Below, one piece after another: positions 13,448 through 22,948 of a stretch of 31,887 nucleotides of DNA. How positions within the stretch are numbered: the first letter of the stretch is position 1; every line of letters starts with the position of its first letter. Under the pieces are notes generated by a model. The model was given only the letters and a program-made list of their open reading frames with translations. It was not told the origin of the DNA and did no database searches. Origin of the DNA: a virus; IMG/VR virus record IMGVR_UViG_3300021956_000052, positions 1-31,887 of that record. One strand, 5' to 3'. The translations under genes and the position numbers were made by a program.

Positions 13448-13875
13448 TAAAGATGAGCTACAGCCTGAAGTCTGTCAAGTTAGATTCGTACCGCAAGAAT
13501 CTAGGGCAGTTGTCTGTGGCTGTAGGTAACGCTGCTGCTAACATTGAAGGCAATGCAAAACAAAGCATAGAGATGTCAAGCGGACAATACAAAAAATATC
13601 CCGGACGTAAAGAACATCCGCACTGGTCAAGTCCTCCGGGCAGTCCACCAAACAATGATTTAGGTGAACTTGCAAACAGCATCGAGAGCAGAATGACAGG
13701 TAGAACTAAGGCGGAAGTAAATGTCCATGCAAAGTATGGAATACCGCTCGAACTAGGCTGGATATCTGCCAATGGCAATCATTTACCTGCTAGACCATTC
13801 CTGCGTCCAGCTGTTGAAAAGGTTGCACCATCGTTTCAAGCGGCTTGCAAAGTGATTCTCAAAGGTGGCAAATAA
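13444..13875 (+). CDS. HK97 gp10-like tail completion/neck protein
   Basis: 143 aa, GTG start overlapping the previous stop, with GAGG ten bases upstream; ATG 13453 is an alternative. The pattern AAANIEGNAKQSIEM, WSSPPGSPPNNDLGELANSI, VHAKYGIPLELGW and LPARPFLRPAVEK is that of HK97 gp10 family proteins, which complete the tail end that joins the head. The HWSSPPGSPP stretch is the typical proline-rich loop. Its stop overlaps the next ATG. Confidence 0.85.
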   Translation: MIKMSYSLKSVKLDSYRKNLGQLSVAVGNAAANIEGNAKQSIEMSSGQYKKYPGRKEHPHWSSPPGSPPNNDLGELANSIESRMTGRTKAEVNVHAKYGIPLELGWISANGNHLPARPFLRPAVEKVAPSFQAACKVILKGGK

Positions 13876-14354
13876 TGGCATACGAACCAGCCGTAATTGA
13901 ACAATGGCTCTATGAAACACTGAGCAACGATACAACGCTCCAAGGACTCCTAGCGGTAGATAATAAGCCTAATGGCTATCAGCAAGGCATCTATAACACA
14001 GTCGCTCCACAGTTAGATCCGGTAAGCCGTAAACCAGTGCAGGTTCCCTACGTTGTCTTTGACCGTGCTGGTAATGCAGGGCAAGACCAAGACGTAATCT
14101 GTGGTAGCCGTGTCTTCACGTATCCAACCTACAGAATCACCGTGTGGGATACTGAAAGCGGTGCAATGAGCATGAGCCGGATACAAACCATCATGTCTCG
14201 CATCGACACATTACTGGACAATCAACGAGTCACGACAACCTCGCCGGTGTTCTACTGCCGAAGGGAATCGACAGCTCAAACGTTTGGTTTATCCAGTGGT
14301 GGCAGGACAGATTTTGGAGTGACGGCGGTGTACCGTATTGTCACACAACAATAG
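13875..14354 (+). CDS. Tail terminator/completion protein (DUF3168-like)
   Basis: 159 aa from ATG 13875 in a TAATG overlap; the frame is open further upstream inside the previous gene. It opens with VIEQWLYETLSNDTTLQGLL, then VPYVVFDRAG, and shows the alternating TYRITVWDTES and MSRIQTIMSRIDTLLDN elements typical of tail terminators, which stop tail-tube growth and connect to the head. Position between the gp10-like gene and the tail tube gene agrees. Confidence 0.78.
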   Translation: MAYEPAVIEQWLYETLSNDTTLQGLLAVDNKPNGYQQGIYNTVAPQLDPVSRKPVQVPYVVFDRAGNAGQDQDVICGSRVFTYPTYRITVWDTESGAMSMSRIQTIMSRIDTLLDNQRVTTTSPVFYCRRESTAQTFGLSSGGRTDFGVTAVYRIVTQQ

Positions 14355-14363
14355 GAGTAGACA

Positions 14364-14798
14364 ATGCCTTTTACACGTACATATGCTTTGATTGGCGAAA
14401 ACTGTACCGTTACGGTTGCCTTTGGTGGATATCAGGACGGTACGCCTTCAACGTTCACCGCTGACACGTATACTTGTATCGCCAAGTCTGTACGTTTTAG
14501 TACATCGGTCAATACCGTGGATGTGAGCGCACTTTGCGATACTCAGAACAAAGCACAAGCCACCAAAGCAAACGGAACTGTCGAGATTGAGTTCTTGGTA
14601 GATGCAACTGCTGGTCCAATCTTCTATGCTAAAGACGGTTATTACTGCCAGATTGTAGTAACGCCTGGAAGTCTTTCTGCGAAAACATTTGTTGGCGTTG
14701 TAACTGCTACAGGCATCAGCGTTGCAAGTGAGGAAGCCGTAACCGAATCTGCAACCATCACGCTTGGTGCAAATGGGGTGACCACTGCTTGGTCGTAG
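14364..14798 (+). CDS. Major tail tube protein
   Basis: 144 aa with an AGGAG ribosome site. The sequence is almost entirely beta (YALIGENCTVTVAFGGY, KSVRFSTSVNTVDVSALCD, GTVEIEFLVDAT, KTFVGVVTATGIS, SATITLGANG), consistent with the tail-tube fold of siphoviruses. It lies directly before the frameshifted chaperone pair and tape measure, the invariant gene order for this protein. Size is at the short end of the family. Confidence 0.82.
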   Translation: MPFTRTYALIGENCTVTVAFGGYQDGTPSTFTADTYTCIAKSVRFSTSVNTVDVSALCDTQNKAQATKANGTVEIEFLVDATAGPIFYAKDGYYCQIVVTPGSLSAKTFVGVVTATGISVASEEAVTESATITLGANGVTTAWS

Positions 14799-14809
14799 TA
14801 CACTGAGCC

Positions 14810-15202
14810 ATGGCACTAAGTAACCTAAAACAAATACCAAAGGATGCCGACAAGGGAACTCTTGTGGTCGACTTGTCGGACATCGCTGGTGATGGCGCAG
14901 AACTTCGTTTTCGTGAACCGAAGGCGGCTGACCTCTTCCCGGATTCTAAAGAATTGCAAAGCCTGCGTGTTGCATTCGCTGAGTTTCCCGAAGCAATGCT
15001 GTACCAGATTTACTTGCTAGGACGGTGCTATGTACCAGATCCGACAGACGTAGCTGAAGAATCACCATTACGAGCATTCGGTAATCTGGCACGTACCAGC
15101 AAGCAGACGTTCTTTAGAATCCTTGGCGAGTTCATTTCTTGGTATCCAACAGATGACTTACAAGGCAGGGTCAAAGACGCAAAAAACGACTCCGAGGTGT
15201 AG
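14810..15202 (+). CDS. Tail assembly chaperone, short form (G-like)
   Basis: 130 aa. Mostly helical (DLFPDSKELQSLRVAFAEFP, NLARTSKQTFFRILGEFISW) with an acidic N-terminal strand region. No ATG-led gene lies between it and the tape measure gene, only a -1 continuation. In siphoviruses the short chaperone coats the tape measure protein during tail assembly. The last codons hold A AAA AAC (15181-15187), so part of the ribosomes should slip to make the long form. Confidence 0.88.
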   Translation: MALSNLKQIPKDADKGTLVVDLSDIAGDGAELRFREPKAADLFPDSKELQSLRVAFAEFPEAMLYQIYLLGRCYVPDPTDVAEESPLRAFGNLARTSKQTFFRILGEFISWYPTDDLQGRVKDAKNDSEV

Positions 15203-15357
15203 CCGGTCAGGTTGCCTACTACACCGTGAAGTATCTCAACCGGCATCCATCAGAAACCGATCTAACGCTTGACCAGATTGCAGAAGTTGCAATGATAGGA
15301 CAAGAGATAGAAAAGCAACAGGTCGAGATGGTTAGCGCATTGTTTGGAGGCAGGTAA
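14810..15357 (+). CDS. Tail assembly chaperone, -1 frameshifted long form (GT-like)
   Basis: A -1 slip at 15181-15187 extends the protein to 182 aa, ending at TAA 15355-15357, which overlaps the tape measure ATG. The added part (RLRGVAGQVAYYTVKYLNRH ... IAEVAMIGQEIEKQQ) is helical and has no start of its own. This is the lambda G/GT arrangement: the long form bridges tail tube subunits and the tape measure. Confidence 0.88.
15181..15225 (+). promoter_or_regulatory. Programmed -1 frameshift signal (slippery heptamer plus stem-loop)
   Basis: Heptamer A AAA AAC at 15181-15187 in correct phase. After an 8-nt spacer a perfect 7-bp stem forms between GGTGTAG (15196-15202) and CTACACC (15219-15225). 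The zero-frame stop TAG lies in the first arm. Confidence 0.9.
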
Positions 15358-17069
15358 TGACAGTAGCGGAACTCACAGCCAAGATATCGGTTATCGGTGA
15401 AGCCGCTGCTGTCCGTGCCTTACAGCGTGTAGGAGCCTCAGCAAAGAACGTAGGCGAAGCAATCCGAACAGCCGCCGATGCCACACGTCTACTTGAAATA
15501 GCACAGTCAAGCTTTGCAACCGTGACAGGTGTTCAAGCTGCGATGGCTTATGATTCGCAGGTCCGTGGATTGGCGGCATATGCCAAGAATGCACAGGAAC
15601 TACAAGCCCAACTGTCAAGGCTCCAAGAGATAGCAAAACTCCCCGGATTGGGGCTCACAGAGGTTCGTGCGGGTGTTCTAAACCTTGAAGCCGCAGGGCT
15701 GAATGCACAAACTGCCGAACGCGCATTGATGGCTTTTGGTAATGCGCTTGCTCTGGTCGGCAAAGGTAAATCAGAACTTGACGGTGTCATCTTGGCACTT
15801 GGTCAGATAGCCAGCAAGGGCAGTATCTCAGCTGAGGAAATCAACCAGATAGCCGAGCGTGTCCCGCAGATCCGGCAGGTCTTGGTTTCTGCTTTCGGTA
15901 CGGCATCGACTGAAGCCATCCAGAAGATGGGGCTATCGGCAGACGTTGCCATTGGCAAGATTATTGCCGGGCTTGAGCAACTACCAAAGGCTACGACCTC
16001 AGCACTCACAACCTTTGAGAATCTACAGGATGCGCTTGAACAGGCTTTCCTTCCTATCGGTCGTGGAATACTTGACATTTTCGGCAGTGCCGAAAGCGGA
16101 ACCATGCGGCTGATTGACATGATTGCAAACATCGGTAAGCAAATAGGCGAGGTTTTCTCGGCTATTGGTAAGAGTGGTGTAATCCAAGATGTTTTCAATA
16201 AGTTTCTTAGTGGTACAGGTGTTGCCAACTTCCAACAGATGATGATTGGAGCCATTGCAAATATTCTTGCGTACATTGGTCAGATCCCAAACTTTTGGAA
16301 CGCTGCCGTGCATGACATGGGTGTTGCTTTTCAGTTTGTAAAAGACTCAATGATTTACTATTTCGGTGAAGCGTATAACTGGGCGGCTGGTAAGTGGAAC
16401 GAGTTGATGGAAGCGTTCAGTAGCGGTGTAAAAGATTTTGGTACAGCATTTGTAGAATTCATTCAACCAATCTTGACTGGTCTAAAAAAGGCAATCGCTA
16501 TATTGACACTCGGTGCTGTGCAGTTACCGGGTGGTGAACTTGATTTGGCTCCAATCCTAACTGCACCAACACCCGGCAAGATACCTATAGAAACACAAAC
16601 ACTTGCTCCTCCAAAGTTTGCACCAACTGCTGGAAACTTTATGTTGCCGAGCGTTGTAGCTAATGCCAATGCAATAGCCGAACAATACCAACGTGCCATA
16701 ATGGGCAACCTCGGCCCTCAAGGTTTGCCACCGGGGATGATTTACGGAGGGGCGCAAGGCACTGGTGGTGCAATGGGTGGCCCGTCTATTGCTGACAATA
16801 TCGGCAAGATTGCAGACAATACTAAGACAACCGCTGATGCTTTGACTCTACGCAGGGAAACGCTTGGCGGTGGGCAACTTGGACAGATGGGTGTTACGGC
16901 TGCCGAGATGGCTGTAGGTGGCGGTGGTGGTATCCGCATGGGTGACTTCATGGGCGGTGGTAACCGTGGCTTGATTCCTGCCGGTACTGAACTGGAACGA
17001 GCAGTACGATCCGTTATCCGTGATGAAGCAAGGCGAAACGGCACTCCCGGAATTATGAAGAGGTTCTGA
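15357..17069 (+). CDS. Tail tape measure protein
   Basis: 570 aa. The N-terminal ~230 residues match the tape-measure domain: AAAVRALQRVGASAKNVGEA, FATVTGVQAAMAYDSQVRGL, KGSISAEEINQIAERVPQIR and LEQAFLPIGRGI. Apolar segments at ~255-310 may help DNA passage through the membrane. The C-terminus is Gly-rich (GGGGGIRMGDFMGGGN). It is short for the family, implying a tail of well under 100 nm if the usual length rule holds. Start overlaps the GT-like stop, stop overlaps the next ATG. Confidence 0.92.
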   Translation: MTVAELTAKISVIGEAAAVRALQRVGASAKNVGEAIRTAADATRLLEIAQSSFATVTGVQAAMAYDSQVRGLAAYAKNAQELQAQLSRLQEIAKLPGLGLTEVRAGVLNLEAAGLNAQTAERALMAFGNALALVGKGKSELDGVILALGQIASKGSISAEEINQIAERVPQIRQVLVSAFGTASTEAIQKMGLSADVAIGKIIAGLEQLPKATTSALTTFENLQDALEQAFLPIGRGILDIFGSAESGTMRLIDMIANIGKQIGEVFSAIGKSGVIQDVFNKFLSGTGVANFQQMMIGAIANILAYIGQIPNFWNAAVHDMGVAFQFVKDSMIYYFGEAYNWAAGKWNELMEAFSSGVKDFGTAFVEFIQPILTGLKKAIAILTLGAVQLPGGELDLAPILTAPTPGKIPIETQTLAPPKFAPTAGNFMLPSVVANANAIAEQYQRAIMGNLGPQGLPPGMIYGGAQGTGGAMGGPSIADNIGKIADNTKTTADALTLRRETLGGGQLGQMGVTAAEMAVGGGGGIRMGDFMGGGNRGLIPAGTELERAVRSVIRDEARRNGTPGIMKRF

Positions 17070-19273
17070 TGGCAAACTCTTGGCCACTATTGATCGAAGT
17101 AGACTGCCCAGAACCACGCCCGCAAAAAGGACGTTTGATTGTAGCAGCTGACGGTACGACTTGGGATTTATCTAAGAGTAGCAATGTCTGGCTTGAGCCT
17201 TCTACGCTGACATTGATGCTTGCACCACTTCCAGTTACCGCTGCATGGCGCACAACATACGCTGGTAACTACGCAAGATACCAGAAGACCGACTACACGC
17301 TAACCACTCCAGCATCATGGAAACAGATGCAGATCAAGGCATCAGGCGATTACTACCTGCAAAGCCTGAACGTCACAGAACGTGCAACACTTACAACAGC
17401 ATGGAGTGCTAACCAGCCAGCGTATATCAGCCTATATGTACCGGGGCTCAAAGATTCCGACGATACCGTGATTCTAAAAGCCGGATGGGGTGTAGGCTCT
17501 GCTGGGTCAGTTGAGGTATGGTTCGCAGCTAACGGAAGCGCACAGGTCTACAAGTCTGGTTCTTTGGTTGGTACTTACCAGCGCAACGATTCCAACATTG
17601 CTCCTCAGGCAAACGCAGTCTACTTGTCATCGGTAGCGAGTGACTTCATCACCATCATGATGATTCCATGCCGTAGGCGTGAACTAGTGGTGAGTACATC
17701 TACCGGGCTTTCGTTTAGCCATGTATTTTCTGACCTGTCGGCATTGACTGCAAATACGATTGTTCCTGCTGCTGCATTCTCGTGGTTGGTTCCACAAGGG
17801 CAGGCAAGCGTACAACTCGCAAAACTACAGTTTGCTACATCTGGCTATGCCGTAAGTCCAGTCAAGAAACTCCGTTATGCACCACCTACGGGTGCAACCT
17901 TTAACAATACATACGCCTATGATGCAATCGGTCCCGGCTCTGCATCTGTGTCTTATTCAGTGGTCAAGGATGACCTTACAGCCTACACGCCTAATGGTGT
18001 CATTACTAATGTACGGGCAAAGGTTACGTTGTCAAGTAGTACCGGATCTGCAACCTATGGATTCTATGAAGTTGATTTGGTATATGACCCAGAGATTGGA
18101 AGCACAGCAGATGCCCCGGTAGACATCACTTGTGATGTCGAGCGTCTGAGTATCAGCGTAGATGATAACGGCAGAGCTACGTGTAGCCTGACAACCCGCA
18201 GGAAACCAATCACAGATGCAGGTGTAGACCAACCACAGATTACATCAGACCGACCGATTCGCATTGCACTCAGTGATGGAGCAGTATCGCCGACATACAT
18301 TGATGTATTTAGAGGAACGCTTACACCTCCAGAGATTACATACGAGGAAGGCGATACTACTAAGGATTGGAGTGTCTTTGTTTATTCTGGACAAGACCGT
18401 TCTCGTGACTTTGACTTGGCGTACATCGTGGAGTCATATCCATACGATGGTCTGATTGCCCTAAACGCCATCATTGACTTGATGCTAATCGCTGGCTATG
18501 ATGCCAACATTTACTATGGTGGAGATAATCCATTATTAGAGTTGCCATATAGTCCCAACATTTCAAAAGGTCAGTATGCTCTGGCTCCTGACTTTTTCGA
18601 TACAGTCGGCGGTTATATTGATAAGCTGAAAAACGACTACTACGCTAACTGGATTACGGGATGGATGCCGACCACAAGCGGTTACCTGTACGTCTGGCAG
18701 GATACGCCTAACGCTTCAATCACTCCGGTAATAACGCTATACCAAAGCATTGCAACAGCAACCACGGCAGGTGTAGCGGAAGTGCTACGACCTAAGCGTG
18801 TGGTGCGTAGAATGTCCAGCCATTACGAGACACCGGAAGCAACACAGGTGCAGGTTGTTGGACAAGACCCGGCAACCGGATTGTTTATAACAAAGAGCCG
18901 TGTTGATTCGGCTGCTGAAACTGCAAGCACTGCACCAGCATCGAGACCGTACAACTGGAGAGGCAGACCCGTACCATATCAACTAAGAGATCCAGCACTA
19001 ACCACACAGGATGCTGTAGATCAGGCTTGCGACATTCTCTATGATCGCTTGACAACAGGACGCATTCTCATTGAGTGGGAGTCTGACTTTTTAGTTTTGA
19101 GCAGTAACAACCGACCGCTCTGGCTTGGTGATGTTGTTCGGATTATGGAGCCCGACGGCACAACCACAAAGGGTGACTATCGTATTATCGGCATCCCGAC
19201 GATTGACTTTGTAACCGAGCAGACATCCGGTTTCAGTGTACGCAAAGCCGTGTATCGTGGGCAGAAAGTCTAG
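17069..19273 (+). CDS. Tail tip/hub protein
   Basis: 734 aa, TGATG overlap with tape measure. The first half is beta-rich with a concanavalin-like stretch (YISLYVPGLKD, GSVEVWFAANGSAQVYKSGS). Residues ~330-480 contain DVERLSISVDDNGRATCSLT and DVFRGTLTPPEITYEEGD, typical of hub proteins. The C-terminal ~120 residues (DAVDQACDILYDRLTTGRI, RPLWLGDVVRIMEPDG, DYRIIGIPTIDF) follow the gp27/tail-hub closing pattern. It probably forms the distal tail and hub in one chain. No peptidase motif is seen. Confidence 0.75.
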   Translation: MANSWPLLIEVDCPEPRPQKGRLIVAADGTTWDLSKSSNVWLEPSTLTLMLAPLPVTAAWRTTYAGNYARYQKTDYTLTTPASWKQMQIKASGDYYLQSLNVTERATLTTAWSANQPAYISLYVPGLKDSDDTVILKAGWGVGSAGSVEVWFAANGSAQVYKSGSLVGTYQRNDSNIAPQANAVYLSSVASDFITIMMIPCRRRELVVSTSTGLSFSHVFSDLSALTANTIVPAAAFSWLVPQGQASVQLAKLQFATSGYAVSPVKKLRYAPPTGATFNNTYAYDAIGPGSASVSYSVVKDDLTAYTPNGVITNVRAKVTLSSSTGSATYGFYEVDLVYDPEIGSTADAPVDITCDVERLSISVDDNGRATCSLTTRRKPITDAGVDQPQITSDRPIRIALSDGAVSPTYIDVFRGTLTPPEITYEEGDTTKDWSVFVYSGQDRSRDFDLAYIVESYPYDGLIALNAIIDLMLIAGYDANIYYGGDNPLLELPYSPNISKGQYALAPDFFDTVGGYIDKLKNDYYANWITGWMPTTSGYLYVWQDTPNASITPVITLYQSIATATTAGVAEVLRPKRVVRRMSSHYETPEATQVQVVGQDPATGLFITKSRVDSAAETASTAPASRPYNWRGRPVPYQLRDPALTTQDAVDQACDILYDRLTTGRILIEWESDFLVLSSNNRPLWLGDVVRIMEPDGTTTKGDYRIIGIPTIDFVTEQTSGFSVRKAVYRGQKV

Positions 19274-19275
19274 CC

Positions 19276-22191
19276 ATGCCATACCTTGACGTTAGCCGGA
19301 CGGCGACCAGTGCGGCTGATATTTCTATTGCTTGGACATGGACGGTATATCCTACTAACTTGATTCCTTTTACGCTTCAAGTTGGTAAAGTTGACGGATC
19401 TATTGATGGTCATATGGGATGGTCTGGTACATGGTCAATGAGTATGACCAACACGCCTAGAGCTCGCCCAGGGAACCCATGGTCATATCAAATCCTTTTG
19501 TCGGTAAGCGTATCAAATGGTAACGGGCAAACCGCAAGTAATACCATCGTCGTTGCATCTGGCACACCCACTGTTGATTATCTTGATATCTCTGGAACAA
19601 TCACAGGTAGTTGGTCAGCAAGCGTAAACACAAACATTCTATGGAACATCAGCGAGGCGGCATATTCAATCAGTTCAGCTCCTACGCAGTTTCCACCATA
19701 TACGACTTATGATGTCTATGAACAAGCCAAACCATCAGCAACCTGCACGGCTACGCTAACCCTCGCAGGAACCGCTACAACAGCCACAGGGACGGTTGGT
19801 AGTAGTGGTGGGGCTATTGCCACGCATGACTTTACTGCTGGTCTAAATCAAACCTGCGAAGATACAGGCACAGCATCCGCATCAATCACAAATATAAAGG
19901 TGAACGGTGTCACTCCATATCAGGCTACACATTCGCATTCTTATGATCGGCAGACCGCTGGGAACTGGTCAACGAGTGGAACATCATATGCAACCGAGCA
20001 GACTACAGTTAGCCTGACATCATCTGCACGACTAGCCGCTCCTGTGAGTCTTACCAGTAGGATACGAGCTTGGGAGGGAGCCTATCCCAACAGTCTGACA
20101 ATGCGTGTGACAGGGTTTGACTATGAGACTTTAGGCTATCGGGATATTACTGGAACTGGATCAATCAGTGGCTCTGACACGCTCTACAAATACTCTTTCG
20201 CATCTACCATCGTTACGTCATCTGGCACTAATAGTCTGACAACTGCATTGAACGGTGTACCGCCATACATCAATGCGGAACTGACTGCTGCGAGTCTAAC
20301 TGCAAACGGAGACTCAAGCACTGACAATAGAGTGCTGTTTCGTGGTTGGCGATTCAATGGCTGGAGCATAGCGGATACTAATAATCGAAGCATAGCGGGA
20401 ACAGGCAACGATCGAACATATACACCATATGAGGGGATGTCGGGATACCGATATCTGGCTATTCAAATCAAGGCGCAATCAGGCACAAATCAATCTGGTT
20501 ACATCGAACTGACCGATTACCACGGCAACACTAAAAGATGGCAGGTTGTGGCTCCTACGACCTCCTACAGTACCGTTACACTAGACCTATGCTCTCCTGA
20601 TGTCTGGAGCCTTGGAAGTCTGCCAGCAACCGATGACAAGGACAACCCGTACCCTCGAAAGAACACATCAAGCACAAGCTACGCAGGAAGTGAAAGCGTT
20701 GATTCGGCTTACTGGGGCGTTACTTCCTGCCAGCGTTTACGGGTACAAAGCGGACTGATTGATATTGGTACAACCACGCTGAAGTACACGAACACGGATT
20801 CTACCTACTGCCCAGATTCATTTACCGCTCAGTTTGAACGCATTACTCCTGCCATCGTTTCAGAGGCAGACACAACCACCTACTACTACGGCAGGCGTTT
20901 CTGGCAACAGGACAGGGACGGCAGGACGGAGGAGGAGTCCGATGTTTGGTGGAGCAAGACCGTAGGCGGTGCTACAGGGGTAACGTCGTACACTGTAGAT
21001 CCAGTAACGATATCCGAGCTGTGTGACCAGATAAACGCATCAGACAACAGCATTGTCAGGCATCCCGGCTGGGCAGCTACCAACTCCGTACCGTATCCAT
21101 CTGGTGCTACCTGTTCGGTTAGCCAGCCACCGCTTAGGGATTGTTTCCTGAACGGTTACACAGGCTACAGTACATGGCTCAGAGGTGGTGGTATTCTAGC
21201 CACGCCCAATGCCACAAGCGGTACAGACTTTGCATACGGGCATCAGTTAGCACAAGGCACGATTACAGCTCAGACGCTCTTTGACCGCATCAATGGTAAC
21301 TTTCCACCGGATCTCAATGACCCGTTTGATGTCAACGGCGGGACAGATAGCGGATTGTATTTACCGGCTGGAAGTCTGCTCCGTGGTATTGCTCATGGTG
21401 CTTTGCTTGATAGTGCTGGAGACCCTGCCGCCTCTGGAACCGTAGATCTAAAACTTGCCAGCACAGGAGCCAACCGAGGCACAGATTCCAGCCTTGATGC
21501 TGAAGGACGCTACTACACATCAAGTCCCTGGGGACTTGGCGAAAGCAATCACAATGCCGTTGAATCATCTAATACCATCGGCATCAATCCGCTTCACACG
21601 AGCCACCGATTCCGATCTTGGTTCAGAATGCTTACGGCAGCTGGAGCCTGTCTGTCATCTGACGTAGCGAAGAATCAGCGGCTCTGTTATGCCAATGTCG
21701 AAAGTCATACCATCGTCCTACACTTTGCCGATGGACCTTCTGGCACAAACTACGTTGATGTAACTACACCGATTACCGGGATGGATTGTGTAGCCATTGC
21801 CTATGATCCGACGAGCGCCATAGGGCGGCTATATATCATCGGTGAGAAACAATCAAGCGGTGGTTTAGAGTCTTACTACACAGACGACGAAGGAGTGACC
21901 GTATCAATGGCAGTTGTAGTAGACGCAGGTGGGACCCATCCGAGCGTTGCAATCAATCCAATGGGTAAGCGGATCGTGGCTTTCCGAACATCTGGTGGTG
22001 ACCTTAGCCGTGTCATCTATGACCCACAAGGCAACATCATCACGGCATCAAGTGTGATTGTCTCTGGTGGCGTGAACAATGACCAGACTGCTATCAGTTG
22101 GAGGTTAGGTACTTGGTTCTTGTACTACCACAACAACACTGGGGGTATCACTCAGCTGATCAGCATTGATGATGGAGAGACATTCAGCTAA
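19276..22191 (+). CDS. Large tail fibre/receptor-binding protein with BNR-like C-terminus
   Basis: 971 aa, very rich in Ser, Thr, Gly and Asn, nearly all beta. Successive Ig-like or jelly-roll modules occupy ~1-450. A central region (WQQDRDGRTEEESDVWWS, CDQINASDNSIVRHPGW) is more polar. From ~760 onward, alternating strands with Asp-box-like motifs appear (YYTDDEGVTVS near 875, SIDDGETFS at the very end), which mark sialidase/BNR beta-propellers. The protein is last before the endolysin, the usual place for a host-recognition protein. The glycan target is unknown. Confidence 0.78.
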   Translation: MPYLDVSRTATSAADISIAWTWTVYPTNLIPFTLQVGKVDGSIDGHMGWSGTWSMSMTNTPRARPGNPWSYQILLSVSVSNGNGQTASNTIVVASGTPTVDYLDISGTITGSWSASVNTNILWNISEAAYSISSAPTQFPPYTTYDVYEQAKPSATCTATLTLAGTATTATGTVGSSGGAIATHDFTAGLNQTCEDTGTASASITNIKVNGVTPYQATHSHSYDRQTAGNWSTSGTSYATEQTTVSLTSSARLAAPVSLTSRIRAWEGAYPNSLTMRVTGFDYETLGYRDITGTGSISGSDTLYKYSFASTIVTSSGTNSLTTALNGVPPYINAELTAASLTANGDSSTDNRVLFRGWRFNGWSIADTNNRSIAGTGNDRTYTPYEGMSGYRYLAIQIKAQSGTNQSGYIELTDYHGNTKRWQVVAPTTSYSTVTLDLCSPDVWSLGSLPATDDKDNPYPRKNTSSTSYAGSESVDSAYWGVTSCQRLRVQSGLIDIGTTTLKYTNTDSTYCPDSFTAQFERITPAIVSEADTTTYYYGRRFWQQDRDGRTEEESDVWWSKTVGGATGVTSYTVDPVTISELCDQINASDNSIVRHPGWAATNSVPYPSGATCSVSQPPLRDCFLNGYTGYSTWLRGGGILATPNATSGTDFAYGHQLAQGTITAQTLFDRINGNFPPDLNDPFDVNGGTDSGLYLPAGSLLRGIAHGALLDSAGDPAASGTVDLKLASTGANRGTDSSLDAEGRYYTSSPWGLGESNHNAVESSNTIGINPLHTSHRFRSWFRMLTAAGACLSSDVAKNQRLCYANVESHTIVLHFADGPSGTNYVDVTTPITGMDCVAIAYDPTSAIGRLYIIGEKQSSGGLESYYTDDEGVTVSMAVVVDAGGTHPSVAINPMGKRIVAFRTSGGDLSRVIYDPQGNIITASSVIVSGGVNNDQTAISWRLGTWFLYYHNNTGGITQLISIDDGETFS

Positions 22192-22197
22192 AGGGAT

Positions 22198-22231
22198 GGT
22201 GGGCAGTTGAGATGCAGAAGGACTGCCCACC
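22198..22231 (+). other. Intergenic stem-loop before the endolysin
   Basis: A perfect 10-bp stem GGTGGGCAGT/ACTGCCCACC (22198-22207 with 22222-22231) with a 14-nt loop. No T-run follows, so it is probably not an intrinsic terminator. It may protect or process the mRNA just before the lysis gene. Confidence 0.7.
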
Positions 22232-22255
22232 GTGTCGGGAGATAAGGTTCGACAA

Positions 22256-22807
22256 ATGGAGTATATCGCTATGAATAGACCAATCGCACTTAGGGCAGCT
22301 AAGGAAGCATTAGACAATATTGGAGTCCAGGAAGTAGGTAACAACGCAGGCAAAGCAGTTGAGACCTACCAGAAAGCCTGCATCCCTCCAGTGCCACCCG
22401 GTAGCCCTTGGTGTGCTGCTTTCGTGGTCTATCGCTTACGCAATGCTGGACACGATCTAGCCCTTGAAATACCTGCTGACTTTCCACGCTCGGCATACTG
22501 TCCAGACTTTGGAAACTGGGCACGAAAAACCAAGAACTGGTTGCCAGCATCGGAAGCCAAAGCGGACTATACAAAAGTCAGGATAGGCGATTTGTGTTGC
22601 TTCTGGTTTGCTCCGCTAAACCGCCTTGCTCATATCGGTATTGTGACTGGAGTATTCCCGTGGGGGGTCTACACGGTGGAAGGCAACACCAGCCCAGAAG
22701 CTGAGGACGAGGACAAGGTAGAACGGGATGGCGATGGAGTCTTTCGCAAGGTTAGGGCATGGCACGAGCTTGGAGCAAACGGTGGCTTTGTAGCGGTGGA
22801 CTTTTGA
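22256..22807 (+). CDS. Endolysin, CHAP/NlpC-like amidase or peptidase
   Basis: 183 aa from ATG 22256, chosen because GGGAGATAAG lies 9-19 bases upstream; GTG 22232 would place that site inside the gene. The N-terminal segment RAAKEALDNIGVQEVGNNAG is a common lead-in of phage peptidases. GSPWCAAFVVYRLRNAG carries the catalytic Cys, LAHIGIVTGV the catalytic His, and VEGNTS the polar third residue, in CHAP-family order. It likely cuts peptidoglycan cross-bridges at lysis. No separate cell-wall binding domain or signal peptide is seen, so it needs a holin. Confidence 0.85.
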   Translation: MEYIAMNRPIALRAAKEALDNIGVQEVGNNAGKAVETYQKACIPPVPPGSPWCAAFVVYRLRNAGHDLALEIPADFPRSAYCPDFGNWARKTKNWLPASEAKADYTKVRIGDLCCFWFAPLNRLAHIGIVTGVFPWGVYTVEGNTSPEAEDEDKVERDGDGVFRKVRAWHELGANGGFVAVDF

Positions 22808-22827
22808 TATACACCCAGAGTGGTATG

Positions 22828-22871
22828 TTCCATTTTGGAAACAACCACTAGAACTGTTTCCATAATGGAAA
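22828..22871. promoter_or_regulatory. Pair of operator-like palindromes
   Basis: TTCCATTTTGGAA (22828-22840) and the perfect palindrome TTTCCATAATGGAAA (22857-22871) share TTCCAT..TGGAA. Their centres are 30 bp apart, about three helical turns, as expected for two repressor dimers on one face. They lie upstream of the 22971 promoter. Confidence 0.65.
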
Positions 22872-22876
22872 GAGTT

Positions 22877-22903
22877 CAACTTGTAAAAAATCCTTACAAG
22901 TTG
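22877..22903. promoter_or_regulatory. Ten-bp inverted repeat abutting a -35-like TTGACA
   Basis: CAACTTGTAA (22877-22886) and TTACAAGTTG (22894-22903) with a 7-bp gap. The right arm overlaps TTGACA at 22901-22906. It may be a third regulatory site or an RNA hairpin. Confidence 0.6.
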
Positions 22904-22918
22904 ACAATTACAAATGCG

Positions 22919-22948
22919 TTGATTTTGTTTTTCTCCTTGTGGGATATA
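22919..22948 (+). promoter_or_regulatory. Promoter for the metallophosphoesterase gene
   Basis: TTGATT (22919-22924), 18-bp spacer, then TGG-GATATA (-10 at 22943-22948), the same extended TGTGGGATA core as the late promoters. Here a leader with AAGGAG (22954-22959) follows, so this transcript is not leaderless. Confidence 0.7.

Noticed and set aside
14142-14153. A further TGTGGGATACT inside the tail terminator gene
   Set aside because: It encodes VWDT in frame, has no ATG six bases downstream and no gene start nearby, so it is probably coincidence.
22807-22830. Minus-strand -10-like element sharing ATATACACCCAG with the 24347 promoter
   Set aside because: No matching -35 box and no gene to the left on the minus strand. 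It may be a remnant.
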